Counted from the stretch's first letter, positions 22,174 through 33,706 are shown. The stretch is 64,000 nucleotides of DNA from Stentor coeruleus (GCA_001970955.1 MPUH01000253.1:1-64000), one strand, 5' to 3'. Numbers and translations: made by a program. The notes: generated by a model not told the origin, from the letters alone.

Positions 22174-24808
22174 TTATGGGTTTTCATCAACTTTTACTTC
22201 TTCAGAAACTAGCTCACTTTTCTCTACAGGTTTTGGTTCTTCTTCAGATTTTTGCCCTTCTGATACAACTGGAATATTTTCTATATTCTTATTTTCTAAA
22301 GATTCTTCTATTTTCGCATTTTCTTCTTTATTATGTTTTTCCTCTCTAATAATCTCTTCACTATTTGCTTGTAAGGGAATTTCGCTTATTTCACTGATTT
22401 CAAAACCATCAGCTGAATTCATAGGTTTTTCTGATACATTAGTNACTGATTTCAAAACCATCAGCTGAATTCATAGGTTTTTCTGATACATTAGTAGTTC
22501 CATTGTTTAAAAACCCTTCTTCTTGATTGCTATCAGGTTTATCATCAAAGACCATCTGTTTATTTTCTTCATTATTTTCCCTATCTTCTTTACCTTGAAC
22601 ATGGAAAAAGAACGGTCTCGTGCTTCTGTTATCTTTTTTCTTATCTTTTAATTGCTTTTCTTTAGAAGTATTGATTTTTTCCAACCTTTGTTTACGTTTT
22701 TCTTCAAGTTCTTGGATTTTCTGTTGTTGGACTTCCAGATTTTGTTTTTCTAAGAGTTCTTGTTTTTGTTTTTCTTTATCTTTTTGCAGTTTCATTTCTT
22801 TAAGTTTTTTTTGTTCCCATTCTTTGAATTTTTTCTCTTTTTCTGGGTCTTTGTCTTTAGAATCAGTATTTTTTTGTGGCTTGTCTTTGCCTTCAATTGA
22901 AGTTTTTGGGAGTTTTTTTTGTCCTTGGAATGGAAAACCTTTTTCTGCAGCAACTTGTTGTATGAGTTTATCTTCTCGAGCTCTAGAAAGACGTTCAACA
23001 GTTTTGTCGCTGCCAACAACTTTGGGTGATAAGGCTTCTTTTGGCATTTTGATTGTACGAGGAGAAAAAGGGAATTGAAGAGATTCTTCGCTGGATTTCT
23101 GTTCTTTAAATGATATAGACTTTTTAAACTTCTCTTTTTTTACAGAAGCTAAAGAATAAAGGGCTTCGTTCCTATCAGGAATTCCATTAACTAAATTTAA
23201 ATATTCTTTAGCAATGGTTTCTTTCTTAGTTTCTTTTTTTTCGCTACCTTTTTTGTATTTAGATAACAGCTGGGGTTTGAATGTACACTCGCTTTCCTTA
23301 CCTTTTACGTGCTGGTCTTTAAGTTTTTCTATTTTTATAGAGTTTAAAAGCATTTTTTCCATAAGCCTATCTTCAACTTTAAGATTATCTGAACTTTGAC
23401 TTTCAAACATTGATTTGTAGTTTTCATTGATTTCTGGCTTAAACGAAAACTCATAAGTATTTTTAAAAGTTTGATTCACATTACTTTTATTCTTAACCGA
23501 AACTCTATTCTGATAAAGCATCGCATACTTCTTATGAATCCTATCACTCTCTTCTGGGGCAATTAAATTCTGCCTATTCTTATAAACTAAATGTGGCTTA
23601 TACCTCATAATAGCCATTAAAAACATAAGCAATCGATCTTTATTAACCCTATCATTTTCTTCTAATTGTTCCCACAACTTAATAGCGATTTCCTTTTCCA
23701 CTTCAGCATTTTTTTCGTTTTCTAACATAAAATATAATCCTCTAAGTATTTCCATTAAATGCGAATATGAGATTTCTTCAGTATCAGGGTCATTAAGTTC
23801 ATTAAATTCCCTTGTAAACATATCAATAAGTACTTTTTCTGAACGTGGACTTGTGCATAAATTTATAGGCATGACATGATTTGCAGAATTTTGTCTATGT
23901 AAAGCATAATTTTCTTCAAAAGGTACGGTTCTTATCAAATTCTTAGACCTTTGGTTCAAAACTGGATGAAATGGCTCTTGAGGCTCTGGTTCTAATATTG
24001 TGATTGTTGTTCGAACTATTTCTTCATTTGTAACTTTAGCTTGGGCAAGCTCTTTACTTGATTTTACTTTGTAGTTTTTATGTAGTTTCTCGTATCTAGG
24101 CTCGGTACAAGGGTTTTTTTCATCAATTTTTTTAGACTTTTCACAGATCTCAGGATGGAAACTTGGCTCTTCTTGCTTTTTTTGAGCGTGTTTGAATTTT
24201 TTTTGACTTGGGGATGATAACCTTTCGCCTATGATTTTTGGAGATGTTGGAAGCATAGCTTTGAGCTTTTCGTGGTTGGGGATGAAAAAACACTCGAGGA
24301 TTTCTTTGGATTTTATATCGTCTTTCAACCTGCCGAACCTCTTTTCAATACCTTTTTTCAGCTCTTCGCTTCTGTTATCGAATGAACCATGATGATGTTT
24401 AGGTGTAGAGTATCTTTCATTTTCAATACTAATATTCAGGCTTCTCGAATTCAAAAGTTTAGGTATATCTGGGGTTCTTGAACTTTTCATTCTATGTCCG
24501 CTGAAAACCTGCTGCTGTATTTTTTTATTAAGCAGCATATCAGGGTCATAAGTATCAGAGCTAACTGTATCTTTATTCAATACAGGTATGACGCTTCTAA
24601 CCAACTTTTCCGTTTGTCTTCTTTTTCCTGATGCATTCCTCGAAGAAATAATAGGGACTTCCGAATTCTCAGCTGAAGCAGATACAGCTGGAGAACGTGG
24701 AGCTGATTGAGTTGCTATAGACCTAACAGGTACAGCTGCACCTTCCCCTTCTCCACAATCCATATCATCACTTTCATCTGAACTCTTATTTGAACCTTTT
24801 TCAGCCAT
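22174..24808 (-). CDS. Large disordered/coiled-coil protein with repeated F-x-P motifs and an EF-hand-like core; C-terminus crosses an assembly scar
   Basis: Collapsing the 51-nt duplication around N 22444 extends the frame to the TAA at 22174, about 860 residues. The N-terminus is acidic and Ser rich. A helical block near residues 325-400 (MFTREFNELNDPDTEEISYS, KLWEQLEENDRVNKDRLLMF) looks like degenerate EF-hands. Around it lies a recurring short motif: FHPEICEKSKK, FHPVLNQRSKN, FKPEINENYKS and CTFKPQLLSKYKK. A long Lys/Glu/Gln helix follows (about 640-750), then an acidic Glu-rich tail. The same F-x-P-x-L motif occurs in the protein at 58030 (CTFTPKLNKALAKSRY). It is probably a cytoskeletal scaffold. 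It converges with the adaptor gene, 71 nt apart. Confidence 0.78.
22393..22495. repeat. 51-nt duplication around a single N (assembly scar)
   Basis: Identical copies at 22393-22443 and 22445-22495 flank N 22444. The scar cuts the 3' part of the gene ending at 22174. Confidence 0.9.
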
Positions 24809-25674
24809 TTTATTTTATTGGCTTTAGTTTTTGGTTTGCAAGTATTTAAATTTAAAAATGCTTTCTTGTATTGTGGCTATTATTTTTTTTGTCATGATTT
24901 TATTTAAATTGTCTAATTTTTGAAGAAATATTTTTTGATTTTAGGAAATGATAGAAAAGGATGGGAAGATGAATGAAGAAGAAATTGGATTGTCAATGGT
25001 TTTAGATATAGAAATTTTGTTGATGAAATTAATAGTAATTTGTTTAGATATAGGATATAGAATTACTATTTAGAATTGTGAATAAAATGTTTTATGGTAA
25101 AATGAAAAAAAATTAGAGTTTTAGATTGGGTTTTAATTTGAATTTATTCCTTTTATAGAAAAGTTTAGAAACAAATCATGATGGTTAAATAGTTCTGAAG
25201 AGAGAAATTGTATTGATTATCTATCGAGATTTGTTTATATATTTTTAACATTAAGTTTATTAAATGCTAAATATAATCTGTAGGATATAAAATGATAAAT
25301 ATGGTCTGTAGTATATAAAATGCTTAGAAATAAGTTTAAAATGCACTTCAGATATATCAAGGAAAAAATCTAAGTTTATTTAAGTATATTATTTTAAAGT
25401 ACATAGATTAAAAAAAATTTGTATCCCTGCCTATATCTCATATCCTTCTTTTATCTTTCATATAATCTTTATTCAAGCCAATATTTGTTTTTCCACATCC
25501 TAACCCACTAAAATTCCCTCAAATTTCTCTAACTTTCCTCAAAAATCTTTAAATTTCAGTTATCTATAAAAAAATACTATAAATACTACAGTAACAAAAA
25601 TCTTATCCTTTACAATCATATACAAATCATCATGATTATACAATATAATTCTAAGTGAAATCTAAATTTACTAA
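24809..25674. other. Intergenic, no gene seen
   Basis: About 870 nt. The plus strand is G-over-C to about 25330 (5' flank of the minus-strand gene) and C-over-G from about 25430 to 25610 (3' flank of the next minus-strand gene). A 45-nt near repeat (ATATAATCTGTAGGATATAA / ATATGGTCTGTAGTATATAA) lies at 25270-25320. Nothing else recognised. Confidence 0.55.
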
Positions 25675-25990
25675 TTATTTTTTGAGTTCGCAATTGTATG
25701 CTTTCTTGAATTCTCTGAATTTGAGCAATCCTTGATACTGTTTATGATTTTTCCTAAGGACAATTAGTTCAGCTGTCATTCTTTTGCTGAATATTATAAC
25801 AACCTGAAGCAAGCCACAGCATAAAAGGCATATGGCCAGGCTGATTAAGAAAATCGATAACATTTTTGACTTGTCTAATATGGTTTCTTCTGCTGTTTCA
25901 TCTGTACTTAACTGTAAAAAGCCCTATTTGTTATTTACTTTGTTGTTCGGCTGAAGCAGCTATAATAAAAAGTCCAAGCACTAAAATCAT
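25675..25990 (-). CDS. Small single-pass membrane protein (exon structure tentative)
   Basis: The sure part is 62 codons from the Met at 25863: one strong membrane segment (IFLISLAICLLCCGLLQVVI) and a basic cytosolic tail. Upstream, an ATG at 25990 gives a signal-peptide-like start (MILVLGLFIIAASA) followed by a perfect 15-nt intron candidate at 25924-25938 (GTAAATAACAAATAG). After splicing the frame is off by one: an extra T in the run of five T at 25916-25920 would connect it to the open stretch QLSTDETAEETILDKSK before the Met. A homopolymer error is therefore likely. If so, this is a type I membrane protein of about 98 residues. Family unknown. Confidence 0.42.
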
Positions 25991-26384
25991 TATACGTTTT
26001 ATATAAATGCCTGATAGGAAATAGAAGAAAATATAGGAAAACTTTTTTTTTGATTAAAAGGTAATAATGATTAAGGATTACCAACTTTTATATGTAGAGT
26101 TAACCTAGAATTTGGCAGATTTTTGGTTTATAGTAGAAGTTGGAAATTTATAAGATTATTGTATAAAAGTTAAGTTTAAGTTGGATTAAATGTGAATATT
26201 CATGATTAGTTTATGGATTTTTTTATAGGTTTTTAATGAGTTTTTGGTTCTAGGATGTTAAAAATACAAAATTTAATCAAGATGTTTATATTGTTTCGAT
26301 AAATCAGCTAAAAATATAAGATTAAAATTAACATAGATATCATAATTATAAAAACTTAGAAATAACAATTGAAAATGCTTTAAA
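25991..26384. other. Intergenic, no gene seen
   Basis: About 390 nt, AT rich, G-over-C on the plus strand to 26260. Nothing recognised. Confidence 0.5.
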
Positions 26385-27662
26385 CTAGTTATAGACCATA
26401 TATTCGCTAGTTGCTGAAAACTTCGAGAGCCCTTTAATAACTTTTTCAATAGCCTCCAAAAGGTCTTTTTCAGAAATACTATTCCTTCTTTGTCTAATTG
26501 CAAACATCCCTGCTTCTGTACACACAGATTTTAAGTCAGCACCAGTAGAATTAGGACAAAGTCTAGCTAAAAGTTCAAATCTTATACCTTTATCTATATT
26601 CATAACTTTGGTGTGTATCTTAAAAATCTGTGTCCTTCCTTCCAAATCTGGTAAGCCAAACTCAATTTTCCTATCCAGCCTTCCAGGTCTTAATAATGCT
26701 GGGTCTAAAGTATCAGGTCTCCTTGTAGCCATAAGAACTTTAACATTTCCTCTATTATCAAATCCATCCAACTGATTAACAATCTCTGACATAGTCCTCT
26801 GTGCCTCACTATCCCCTCCATATCCATCATCAAACCTAGCTCCTCCAATAGCATCAACATCATCAATAAACACAATACAATCATTTTTTATCTTTGCCAT
26901 CTGAAAAATTTCTCTAACCATTCTCGCACCTTCTCCAATATATTTTTGTACAAGTTCACTACCAGTAACTTTAATAAAACAAGAATTAGTCATATTAGCT
27001 ACAGCTCTAGCAGCTAATGTTTTCCCAGTACCAGGAGGTCCATATAAAAGTACCCCTTTAGGTGGTGAATCAATACGTAAATTAATAAATTTTTCAGGAT
27101 GCAATATTGGCATTTCAAAAACTTCTCTAAGCTTTTCAATCTGTTCATTACATCCACCTAAATCATTATAAGTAACATCTGACTTTTCTTCTAAAGTCAT
27201 CATAGTAACTATTGGGTCAATTTTAGGAGGTAAAGGGATTTGGATGAAATATTTAGTATATTCAACCCCGACACGCATACCTACTTCGATATCTGTTGCC
27301 GCTACTTTTTCTCCAAGACCCACTGCGAATTCACCCATTTGTCCCATTTGTATCATTGAAATCATATATATAGCATAATCTGTTCTGGGATTCATGATTT
27401 TTGTGCATCTAGCAACTTGAAGAGGATGCTCATCTATTTCCATCAACATTTTATCATTTTCTAAGTTCCAATATGATGGCTTAGAAAGCCCTGTGTTAGA
27501 TTCTTTAACCCTAGACATTGCCTTGATATTTGTAGAAAGCTTGTTAATGTCATTTTCTATGTCTTGGATTTTTTTAGAATAAGGTCCACGACTATATCTC
27601 ATAAAAAGTGCTATATCAGCTTCGTCTAGAGGCTTTATTGGCTTTTCCTTTTCTTCAGACAT
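26385..27662 (-). CDS. PSMC2: 26S proteasome regulatory ATPase Rpt1 (PSMC2), with altered active-site residues
   Basis: The 425-residue product aligns end to end with PSMC2/Rpt1: N-terminal coiled coil; OB-fold stretch with [37 protein letters not shown]; Walker A GPPGTGKT; the pore-2/ISS region [20 protein letters not shown]; arginine fingers [11 protein letters not shown]; and the subunit-specific end YMVYN. It would unfold and feed substrates into the 20S proteasome in the base of the 19S particle. Two positions conserved in active Rpt proteins differ. Walker B reads [10 protein letters not shown], with Asp replacing the catalytic Glu (codon 26859-26861). Sensor 1 reads [11 protein letters not shown], with Arg replacing Asn (codon 26721-26723). 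It may be a divergent paralogue. Single exon. Confidence 0.94.
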   Translation of the reverse strand: MSEEKEKPIKPLDEADIALFMRYSRGPYSKKIQDIENDINKLSTNIKAMSRVKESNTGLSKPSYWNLENDKMLMEIDEHPLQVARCTKIMNPRTDYAIYMISMIQMGQMGEFAVGLGEKVAATDIEVGMRVGVEYTKYFIQIPLPPKIDPIVTMMTLEEKSDVTYNDLGGCNEQIEKLREVFEMPILHPEKFINLRIDSPPKGVLLYGPPGTGKTLAARAVANMTNSCFIKVTGSELVQKYIGEGARMVREIFQMAKIKNDCIVFIDDVDAIGGARFDDGYGGDSEAQRTMSEIVNQLDGFDNRGNVKVLMATRRPDTLDPALLRPGRLDRKIEFGLPDLEGRTQIFKIHTKVMNIDKGIRFELLARLCPNSTGADLKSVCTEAGMFAIRQRRNSISEKDLLEAIEKVIKGLSKFSATSEYMVYN

Positions 27663-28712
27663 GTATATTTGATATAGGATTTTTTAATAAAATTGTAGAT
27701 AATTTATATGGTTTTAATTTGAAAATATGTGCTAGATTTTGGAATTTTGGTTTTTGAGTTTTAGTTGGGATTAGTTGATATTAGAAGTTTAGATAGGATT
27801 TTATAAGATTTTAGATTAGAGAGATGAAAAATAGGGCTTGGTGAGGTTGAGGATAGGTAAAGTTAACTGGAAAATTTTAAGTTTTAATGCTAGATTTTCC
27901 TTTAAATATATGAAAAGTTGTTGCTTGTTACTTAAAAAAGGTATGATAATGATTTGAGTTTTGGAAAAATGAATAATTTGTCTGTGAAGATAATGCTTTA
28001 TTTATAATTCTAAAATATTCCAATTCATACATTAATTCCTTAGACCCATATAAAACATTTAATCCTCTGACTTTCCAAATCCTTTTTTTAAGATATTTTC
28101 TAAAATTAACTCATTCTCGAAACTTCTTCTAAATCCCACTTCATCAATCCCTCATCAAATTATTTCTAAATCAACCTAAACTCTTACAAAACTCCATCTA
28201 AAATGAAATCTTTTTTTCTTACATTTCTGTTCGTTCCTCAACAAATACGGGATATCGCACCCTATGCATTTTCATCAATATGGTAGATTCATACAGTCTA
28301 ATTCCATCATCCCAATGCCCATATTCCAAAACCATATCTACAAACCTCTTCAAAAGGTCAAAGCAATAATTATCAACCCTTTTCTAACCTCCTGTCAAAT
28401 TTCTTATTTTCTCCAAAACCTCTACATTTTCCCTAAAATCCTTTAAAAGCATCCCCCCCAAGCCAAATCTATCATTTCTATGTTTTTTATCTTATCAAAT
28501 ACCCACTCAAGCCAGAAATTCTTCTTTCCCGCTTTTACCTTGACAAATCCACAAAAATCATATAAAAATCAAATTCATCCACTTAAATTCCATACCTTAT
28601 ACATTAAAAATGAACCTATTCCTTTTATATAACTATTCAACAGAACACAGTATTTTTTTAACTTCCCTAATACTTAAACGTTGATTATTGTTAGTTAGTG
28701 ACGTAATTATAA
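27663..28712. other. Divergent intergenic region with sharp skew switch
   Basis: About 1.05 kb between Rpt1 (minus) and a PX gene (plus). The plus strand is G/T rich to about 28000 and C/A/T rich from about 28020 to 28690. A 60-codon frame at 28264-28446 is a by-product of the C-rich composition and is not accepted. No RNA gene seen. Confidence 0.6.
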
Positions 28713-29366
28713 ATGTCAAATCTAAAAATAAAATTCACCGGGTTCAAAGACATCCGTACTCATGTGGAGTATTCAATTCAGATTGACGATATTTGTGGTG
28801 GTCAAACATGCTCACTCTTTTGCCGCTATTCATATCTTCGATCTTTGCATACGTCGTTGAAGAAATTTTCCCCAACAATTAAGTTCCCAAGAAAGAAGCT
28901 TTTCGGAAATAGAAATTTAACCTTTTTGGAAAAGCGTAAAAAAGATTTGGAGATGTATTTTTCGCAAGTATTTCAGGATGCGAAATTGGTTAAGGTGCTG
29001 CAGGATTTGAAGTTTTTCCAGTTTAGGAAAGTGGACTTGGGAGTTAGAGAAAATGCAAAAGCTGATGTGAGCTTTTGTAAGGATTGCACTAATGCGAAAT
29101 GCTGGGATATTGTTGGCATGACTGGAGAACGGTTTGTCAACTTATCATTTCATCCAGGAAGTATGGAGGATTATGAAATTTTGGATCATCAACAAGTGTT
29201 TGCAGAAAAATGCAAAGACTTGAAAATCCCAATCAAGCAAAGACAGTGGGCTGAGACTGTTTCAGAGGATTTTCAAGAGGGTATTCAAAATACCAACTGG
29301 ATTTCCAGTGTTTTTGAATCTTGCACTTTTGATCTTAACCAAAGTGCATGTAAACTAAATGGGTAA
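28713..29366 (+). CDS. PX-domain protein
   Basis: The 217-residue product has a PX fold over residues 1-110: beta-strand start LKIKFTGFKDI, the phosphoinositide-binding Arg region CRYSYLRSLHTSLKKF, the Pro/basic membrane loop IKFPRKKLFGNRN and helix FLEKRKKDLEMYFSQV. PX domains bind PI3P on endosomes. The second half is Cys containing (VSFCKDCTNAKCWDIVG) and of unknown function. The ATG at 28713 directly precedes the first strand. No intron found at the 3' end, so the TAA is taken as the stop. Confidence 0.83.
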   Translation: MSNLKIKFTGFKDIRTHVEYSIQIDDICGGQTCSLFCRYSYLRSLHTSLKKFSPTIKFPRKKLFGNRNLTFLEKRKKDLEMYFSQVFQDAKLVKVLQDLKFFQFRKVDLGVRENAKADVSFCKDCTNAKCWDIVGMTGERFVNLSFHPGSMEDYEILDHQQVFAEKCKDLKIPIKQRQWAETVSEDFQEGIQNTNWISSVFESCTFDLNQSACKLNG

Positions 29367-30437
29367 CTTTTATTCTCTTAAATCCCTTCGTTTTCGCTAT
29401 TTTCATGTTTTAAAATACTTTCACATTGTCCTCAATTTTTCAAAATCGTTGGAAAAATGGTAAAAAACTGAATTTCAAATGGCTTATTGAAAATGATTTC
29501 AGATTTTCAAAATGATTTCTTTAAGGTAATTGAAAATAGAAATTGTACATTTGGCAAAGATGTTGTTATTATATTCAAAGGTAAAAAATCAAGTTTTTTA
29601 TATAAGAATTTTTATGCATGTCGAGATTATGGACCTTTATGGATTTTTGTTGTTGTTTTTGATTAGTTTAAACTTATTTTTGTGTATATTTTTAATTGTG
29701 TACAGTTTTTTGCTATTGAGCTTTGGTAATAAAATAAAAACTATTGAATTTAGTAGTTAAGAAACAAGGAATAGTAAGATAATAGTTTTTAAAAAACTAA
29801 TTCGAAAATTAAGTTTTTCATATAGACTTGCAGTTTATTAAGTGTTATTTTTAATCTAGTCATGAAGTTTCTTTTATTATTTACCCTTTGGATTATTAGT
29901 TATTGTATATTTTAAGAAATTGATCTTTTAAAATATTTTTATATGTTAGCAATCAGAAATATACTTTTAACCAGTTTTACATACCCAAATGAGAACATCC
30001 ATGATAGGTTTTTTTGCAAATCAAAAGCGATATTTACTAATTAAGGTTAGGATCCTGGTGTCATTAAAATCATAATAAAATTCACTCTCACTACAAAAAC
30101 CTAACTTTTTCATACAATTTTATATTACTCAAAAGCAAAATATCCATAATATATATAAAAATTCTTATAAAAAACTTTATCAAAAAAAACTCATAAGCAA
30201 TCAAAACTACTACATCAGCCTAAAATCAAGTATAATTCCATAAATAAAATTATACAACCCTTACCATCCTTCAAAAACATAAAATCATCAATCTAAAATA
30301 AAATTTAATACAAAAAATGTTTGATTATCTTCCATTTTTATATAGTTTTCTTCTAGTCAGCTTAAAATCAGCTCAAATAGTCTACCTTAATCTAAACTCC
30401 TAAGCATTTTCTCTCCGTTAATAAGCCCAAACATTAA
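29367..30437. other. Intergenic, no confident gene
   Basis: About 1.07 kb. A 76-codon hydrophobic frame at 29530-29760 starts only at TTG and is driven by T-rich composition. C-over-G from about 30060 toward the centrin-like gene. Confidence 0.5.
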
Positions 30438-30977
30438 ATGTCACGAAAATCCCTCTACCTATCCGCAGCATCCCTTAAAGGTAAAACCCGAGGTACATCA
30501 CGAGGCGAAACTCCAGACAAAAGGTCTCTTGAAGATGATTTCGATATGAATGACAGTGATATAGCCTTAATGAAAGCTGCATTCCAAATCTTAGATACTA
30601 ACGAGACTGGGGTCATAAATAAAACAGACCTTATTTCTGTACTCGACATTCTAAAAACCGATTGTCAAATTGGCACTAGGATGCTTCAAGACTTGACAAC
30701 TTTAGATGAAGAAATAACCCTTGATGTTTTTATAAGACATCTGCAGAATACTCGTGGGAATAAAAATACTAAAGAAGGTGTTAAAAAAGTCTTCAAACTT
30801 ATAGACAATGGTGAAGGAAAAGTGACAGTCGAGTCTTTGAAGAATATGTGCAAAGAACTTGGGGAAAATGTGTCAGATGAGCAGATCATGGGAGTTTTAG
30901 AGAAAATTGATCCAGATAATAAGTGTATTAGTTCTGAAGAGTTTATTGCCTTGATGAGACAGACTAAAAATAGATAA
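30438..30977 (+). CDS. Centrin-like EF-hand protein, divergent
   Basis: The 179-residue product has a basic N-terminal extension of about 35 residues and four EF-hand-sized helix-loop-helix units, matching centrin length and plan. The first loop (DTNETGVINKTD) keeps Ca2+ ligands. The third (DNGEGKVTVESL) and fourth (DPDNKCISSEEF) appear one residue short of the canonical 12, and the second lacks ligands. Centrins build contractile fibres and basal bodies, and Stentor myonemes are rich in centrin-type Ca2+-binding proteins. This one may bind only one Ca2+ ion. It could equally be a calmodulin-like relative. Confidence 0.78.
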   Translation: MSRKSLYLSAASLKGKTRGTSRGETPDKRSLEDDFDMNDSDIALMKAAFQILDTNETGVINKTDLISVLDILKTDCQIGTRMLQDLTTLDEEITLDVFIRHLQNTRGNKNTKEGVKKVFKLIDNGEGKVTVESLKNMCKELGENVSDEQIMGVLEKIDPDNKCISSEEFIALMRQTKNR

Positions 30978-31681
30978 AAGAGGATTAATAGAGGTTTAAT
31001 TTTTATATATATAGGGTTTGCTTGGATTTAATATATTTTTAGTGGATGAAATTGTGATGAATATTATTGGATGTGGATAAAGGAAATGATGAGTTTAGGA
31101 TTTTTAGAGAAGATTATGAAGGTTGTGATTGAATTTGTTATGAAGAGTTAGAATAAAGGTGTTAGGGTGTTTAGTTAAGTTCTTGAGGTATGAAAATTTT
31201 GAGATTAAGTTATGTGGAAAAGAACTTCAGGTCTGAGAAGTTTGGTAGGGAAGGTTTTAGTAAGAAATATGAATTTAAAGCAGTTGTTGCTTGGATATGA
31301 GCTTTGGTGGTATTATGAGTATTTTAAGTTAGCATATAAGAAATGGTGTTGAAGATATTTATGAGTTTTAAGCTATTCTAAAGTATCATAAAAATTAGCA
31401 TGATCACACAATATTTATACATAATATTTTCCTATCATAATTCAATACAAAAATTATAAGCTTCACTTCCTTCTATTGCATACTTCCTCAAATCTATTCC
31501 ATCACAAAATCTCACAACCACAAACAAAATTATTCCAATCATAAACAAAACAATTTATTCCAATCACCAACAAAACCTCCTAAAAAGCCTAAAAACTTTC
31601 AATTCCCAACACTCCACCTTCCAAAATTCCAATTTCCTCCCATTCAAATTTCTAAAAAACCTTCTCTTCATATTTTCAAAA
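30978..31681. other. Convergent intergenic region, no gene seen
   Basis: About 700 nt. The plus strand is strikingly G/A/T rich with few C to about 31380, then C/A/T rich with few G to 31680, mirroring the orientation of the two genes that end here. Nothing else recognised. Confidence 0.6.
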
Positions 31682-32977
31682 CTAACTATTATCTTTAGTT
31701 TTCTTAGAAACCATCCACTCTTTCAAATACTCACCAAACTGTTCTTTAGCATCATCAGGTACATCTAATATAAACGGGTGCCTCAAAAGAATTTCACTAG
31801 TCGGTCTAGTTTCAGGATCTTTAACCAAACAAGCATAAACAAAACTCTGAAAATTTTCACTCCATAAACCATTATCAGGGATAGTCGGTGAGGGTTTTGT
31901 TACAATAAAATACAAAACTCTCATAGGTTTTTCATTCATATAAGGTGGTTCTCCATGTACCATTTCAATAGCAACAATACCTAAACTCCATACATCAACA
32001 CTAACCCCATAATCCATACCAACAGCTAATTCAGGAGCCATCCAACAAGGTGTTCCAACAACACTATGCCTAACTTCTTGTTCTTGTGTTAATTGAGCTG
32101 CATAGCCGAAATCACCAAGTTTTACAGACCCATCTTGGGCAATGAGTATATTATCGCTTTTAATATCCCGATGTATTCTGTATTGATCATGCATGATTTT
32201 CAACCCTAAAAGAACTTCTCTCATTATATAAGCTATGTGTTTTTCTGGGATCTTCCCTGGTTGTTGAAGAATCAAGTCAGTCAAACTTCCTTTCATAAGT
32301 TCAACAACAAGCCATAAATATCCATCATCTTGATAAGATTCATAATAATTGACGATGTATTGACTTGAACTTAGCTTCGTCAAAACTATCTCATTTAAAA
32401 TCATATCCATGTGTTGGTCATCTTTTGGGCTTATACGCTTTATAGCATAATATTCCCCAGTTTCTATGTGTTTGCATAAAAATACACTTCCAGCTCCTCC
32501 TTCTCCTATTTTATTTAAAATTTCATAATAATTCTCCGGGGAGTCTTCGATTAATTGAAGATTCCTACTCATCTCTCTGTTAAACTATATATGTTTTACA
32601 CTTGATGTCCTAGGCATGCTCCTTACCCCATCGTTAATTGTCCTAACAACTTCTTGGATTTGAATTCTGTTTTCAACAAGCTCTTGCTGGGTTATGCCAA
32701 TATCTGCAACAACATCTTCTAAGCTTGTAACTCGATTTCTTTGGATTTCTTGACTTGGATTATGAGCTTTTTCTCTGCTATGACAGTCTATGCAGAACCT
32801 TTTGCTTTTAAAAAGCCCATTCTTGCTTATTTTAACACTACATCTTTTGCAGTAGATGAACTCTTATTAGAAATTACTGCAAACTATGCATTTACGGCGC
32901 TTGGAGGTTAGTTTGAATACCACATTGCACTTGTTGCATTTACACTTAGTGTCGAATATGCTTGCAATTAAATCCAT
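31682..32977 (-). CDS. FYVE-like zinc finger fused to a PAK/STE20-type kinase, two 15-nt introns
   Basis: The ATG at 32977, introns 32863-32877 (GTAATTTCTAATAAG) and 32585-32599 (GTAAAACATATATAG), and the stop at 31682 give about 421 residues. Residues 14-60 hold four CxxC pairs (C14/C17, C30/C33, C38/C41, C57/C60) with RRKC at the second pair, the spacing of FYVE-related fingers. A helical linker follows, then a complete STE20 kinase: GEGGAGSVF glycine loop, AIKRI Lys, HRDIKSDNIL catalytic loop, DFGYAA, and VGTPCWMAPE activation segment typical of PAKs. There is no CRIB box. The fusion suggests the kinase is placed on phosphoinositide membranes by its finger. Starting at the Met 32572 would lose the finger; the introns make the longer model compelling. 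Confidence 0.88.
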
Positions 32978-32989
32978 TTCTATATGAAA

Positions 32990-33088
32990 TGAGAATATGA
33001 AATGCTTTTATAGGAAATTTTATGAAGATTTGACTTGANTGAGAATATGAAATGCTTTTATAGGAAATTTTATGAAGATTTGACTTGA
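32990..33088. repeat. 49-nt duplication around a single N (assembly scar)
   Basis: Identical copies at 32990-33038 and 33040-33088 flank N 33039, just upstream of the zinc-finger kinase start. Confidence 0.9.
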
Positions 33089-33706
33089 AAAATGGGAAAA
33101 GATGTTTTAGGGTGTTAAGGTGTTAAGAAAGTGTTGGGCAAGTTGGGTTTTGGAGAAATCAAAAAGGATTTATCTTGAAAACTAAGAGGTTTGGATATTT
33201 GAGAATTATAGTATTTTTGATTATGAAGGGGTATTAAGGGTATTGTTAGTTTTTAATTGTGATATGAAGTATCATTAGGCTTTTTATAGATAGGAATAAT
33301 AGTTCTAGGTTTGAAGATTTGATATTTTATATAGGAGAGATAATTAATTAAAGAAGAAATTATTCATTTTTATAGGTATATTGTAATATAAAGTATTATA
33401 TTAAGCTATTACCATTTACTCACTAATATTGTATATTTTTTTTTTGCGAACTTTTGTTTGTTATGTGATAATATTTTCATATAGTCTAAAAATAAGGTCT
33501 CAAGCAAAATTGTTAATCAAACTTTTATATATCACTAAGTAAAGCTAGATATGATTATAATTATAAAATACTTCATGGCATCCAAATGCTAAAATATATA
33601 ATAATTTATTTTTATTAGTATATAGAAAGAAATAAATTGGAAAATAAGAGTAAATCAGTACAATAGCAATAATATATAATCAAATATTATCACTATTAAA
33701 AGGCAG

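Noticed and set aside
28264-28446. 60-codon plus-strand frame upstream of the PX gene
   Set aside because: A by-product of C-rich 5' flank composition; no motif.
29530-29760. 76-codon hydrophobic plus-strand frame
   Set aside because: Starts only at TTG; Leu/Phe runs arise from T-rich 3' flank DNA.
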